Origin: Branchiostoma belcheri
Taxonomy: Eukaryota > Chordata > Leptocardii > Amphioxiformes > Branchiostomatidae
Assembly (NCBI RefSeq): GCF_001625305.1
Contig: NW_017803921.1
Coordinates: 1,436,045-1,500,044 of the forward strand
DNA length: 64,000 nt
Direction of reading: 5' to 3'
Shown here: one piece after another, positions 61,472-64,000 of the stretch
Position numbering within the stretch: position 1 is the stretch's first letter
How the letters are laid out: the number at the start of each line of letters is the position of its first letter
The notes under the pieces: model-generated
Database searches by the model: none
Seen by the model: only the letters and a program-made list of their open reading frames with translations
Told to the model about the DNA's origin: nothing
Program-made: the position numbers and the translations under genes

Positions 61472-64000
61472 CTGATTACAGACAAACACAATCATATGTA
61501 TAGTCCCAGTGATGCAAACATACCACTGAAAAATACAATTTAACATTCAACATCTCTCTCTGTCCCTCCCTTTCTCTATTCATATATATAATGGATGAAT
61601 ATTGGCGTACTTTTGATGCAGTTAATTTGGGTAATACCAAAGTTTTAAAAGTCAAACGAACTTTCCAAAAGTATGATAATCTATAACTGCTGAGATTGAT
61701 ATTTCTTTGAGGCGGCAGGTTGAAAGGCTTATCGTGGATCATTGTAGTTTAAACTTGAGCTTACTTCTAATATGAATTATTTATCTAGCATACTTTATTC
61801 ATTTTTTTTCTGATCGGAACATCAAAGAACAATGGATTAGCTTGTTCTTGCGCTACCTGTGCCAGATAGTGGCCAAACGTACTACTGCTTTATTGGCATC
61901 GGTGACACAGAGCGCCGCTTTCAGTAACCTTGTCACAGAAGTTTCCTAATGCTGTTTGACGAAGATGAATTGCTCCGGTGCCCCGTCTGCTCACGTCGGC
62001 TTTGCCTGAACCCCTCACGCCTGGGAAATGGCAGGAGCTCGACGTGATGCATGGTGCCGACCTTTCCGTCTGGCTGTGATGTATGACCGCACTGACGTAA
62101 AGGTAACGGTACTCACAGGGAGACAAAAGCCGCACCGACGCAACTGGAAATGTCTTCACCCTGGTCTTAATAACAACGCGCTCTCCAAGGAGCTGGAAAC
62201 ATTCCTCACGAAATGTGGGTCATTTCACAAAAGTGCACAAGCGCCCTTTGAGAAAATTTGTTAGTCTCACAAGAAATGGCACCAAACTCGCGATATTTCT
62301 GGGGACCTGACTTTTCCGCACACCGTAGGGGCGACTTGTTACACAGCGGGTGGGCCGGCTGCTGCAGCTGATTCGCGTCCTGATTGGAGTAAGTCGAATC
62401 AGGTCTGACGTGTGACATATTCAATGAAAAGAGGGCATGCATTTTTTACTACAGCCTGCGTTTGATGGTAATTCGTAGGGACAGCTTGCAACTTGTCGGT
62501 ATGCTCCCCGGTCACTCCCCCTCCTGGTTATAGACCTGAATACCAATTCATTAATGGCGGTAGGTGCTTAAATCATTAATATGAATGACTGTTCTATGAA
62601 GAGTGAGGAACTTTTTCTTATCGTTTTGTTCGTCATTTTCTAATCATCGTTCGTCATTGAACATCATCATCAATATTCTAACAATTTCTGACACACTGTT
62701 TAAATAATTTCTATAGGTTTAGCTATCATTATAGTACCTTTATGCATTTTTCATCGGTCGTTGCACCATCGGAATTTCTTAAAAGCGAAATGCATCGTTG
62801 ATTTTTACCTGCTAAATATATTTCCCCCACACCTCGTCTTACTGTCTGGTGATAAAAATCCTTGCCAAGGAACAAAATGCAAGATGCCCTCGTTAAACTT
62901 TAATGCAGACGAAACACATCTACATAAAGTAGTCAATCGCAGAGATACAAAGCAATCGAGACTTTACAATGATGTCGTGACCAGAAAAAATGCCATTAAA
63001 AGATCTAACGATTTTTATGGTTGACTTACTCGAGGACTTTGCCTTAAGCTTTAGACATGAAAGTTATCGATTGTTTAAAGTACGCGTTGAGAGAGGGATG
63101 GTCGTAATCTCATCAGCTTAACATGTGGCTGGTATTGTAGTGGGTTGGCATGGTTATATGTCGCTGCTTTTCTTAATCAGCTACTGTCAATTCCCTTCTC
63201 TGTGTAACTTTCGGCACTCTGTGTGCCAGGTATTGACTCTGTGTATGGTTACAAGACGCTTTGGGTTCTTCTTTCGGGTTAACGATGTACACATTTTCCT
63301 TTCAAGATGGAAATTGAGACCACCCCCTCCCTCCTTTTCATGTAGAAAGTCTTTCTTCAACTCTTCACCTCTGGGTTAAAACTCTTCTTCAGTCTGCATC
63401 TTTATTAGTTCATAATAAAATTAACGAGTACATTATGCGCTGCGACCGAGATAATATTCTTCCTCTGTTCTGAAGATTCTAATCGGTCAAGCCATAATTT
63501 GACCGTGAAAGAGCACCAAGCATCGCCTTATTGATTCATCTTAATGCAATGGTTGACAGCGTCATTAGTCTAAGCTTTTTGCGACGTTAGGGTATTTTAT
63601 CCATGTCGAAAACTGTGTCTCATTCTCACTCAAATGTCCACTTATCTTAGCAGTTGCCAAAGTCATCTTGCATGGCGATATGCCCGTTACAGGAATAGAG
63701 CCAGCCTGGTCATAGTTTCCAGTATCGAAAGATAATTAAAGCAGTGGAATCTGCTTGAGTCTTATATATTCACGCCGTGCCCCGGCTGGTACGTACGTGC
63801 AGTAAGAACAGTAATCCTGCTCAATTGCTCTTCTTGTATGAAGACTTTCAGACGTTTTTAGATCCGCGGATGTCTCGTAGTTTTATCGATCGGAAGTATC
63901 GATTGAGACGGTTTGAAGTTTGAAGTCGCCTTGGGGCAAAGTCGGCACTCTCTTTTTGATGTTTTCTCTCCCCACTGTCCATTAATTTCCAGTACGAGGG
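61472..64000. other. Upstream of the first recognised gene B exon, nothing recognised
   Basis: The gene B signal-peptide exon and promoter should lie here or beyond the window. I could not find a Met-plus-hydrophobic exon with a matching phase-1 donor. Confidence 0.5.

Noticed and set aside
61890-62159. Minus-strand frame starting with Met upstream of gene B, considered as the signal-peptide exon
   Set aside because: There is no hydrophobic N-terminal core of the right kind and no clear phase-1 donor leading to 61471.

Overview
The window looks like animal nuclear DNA, most likely from an invertebrate deuterostome and probably a lancelet (Branchiostoma). This rests on compact genes with many small GT-AG exons, tRNA-derived SINE copies with A and B boxes, LINE tails, MITE-like fold-backs and CA/TG microsatellites. 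The species is an inference. No bacterial, viral or CRISPR features were seen.

Two host genes can be read, and they are paralogues. Both encode plexin domain-containing proteins (PLXDC1/PLXDC2 family, also called TEM7 and TEM7R). These are single-pass type I membrane proteins with a nidogen-like ectodomain, an eight-cysteine PSI module, a variable linker, one transmembrane helix and a short cytoplasmic tail. Gene A is on the plus strand: eleven coding exons lie between 3035 and 9626, with a possible further upstream exon at 868-972. Gene B is on the minus strand: eleven coding exons lie between 56918 and 47921, with a likely upstream exon at 61471-61386. Signal-peptide exons were not found for either gene. 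The two genes converge (tail to tail) across about 38 kb.

Nine consecutive exons match between the genes in order and phase, eight of them in exact length (135, 70, 123, 54, 65, 100, 82 and 61 nt). One differs by 6 nt (102 versus 96). They are therefore a local inverted duplicate pair. The ectodomains have diverged moderately. The transmembrane and juxtamembrane segment is nearly identical in protein although about half of its codons have changed silently. The linkers and cytoplasmic tails are unrelated or nearly so.

No convincing gene was seen in 9.6-47.9 kb. That interval holds interspersed repeats: a 0.7-kb repeat whose inverted second copy lies in an intron of gene A, a 153-bp MITE, SINE pieces, a perfect 45-bp-arm palindrome, microsatellites, and two zones of diverged short tandem duplication. 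The introns of gene B carry two SINEs, a truncated LINE 3' end, a fold-back element and a TG microsatellite. All reads were made by eye; exon boundaries rest on splice consensus, phase continuity and the match between the two paralogues.
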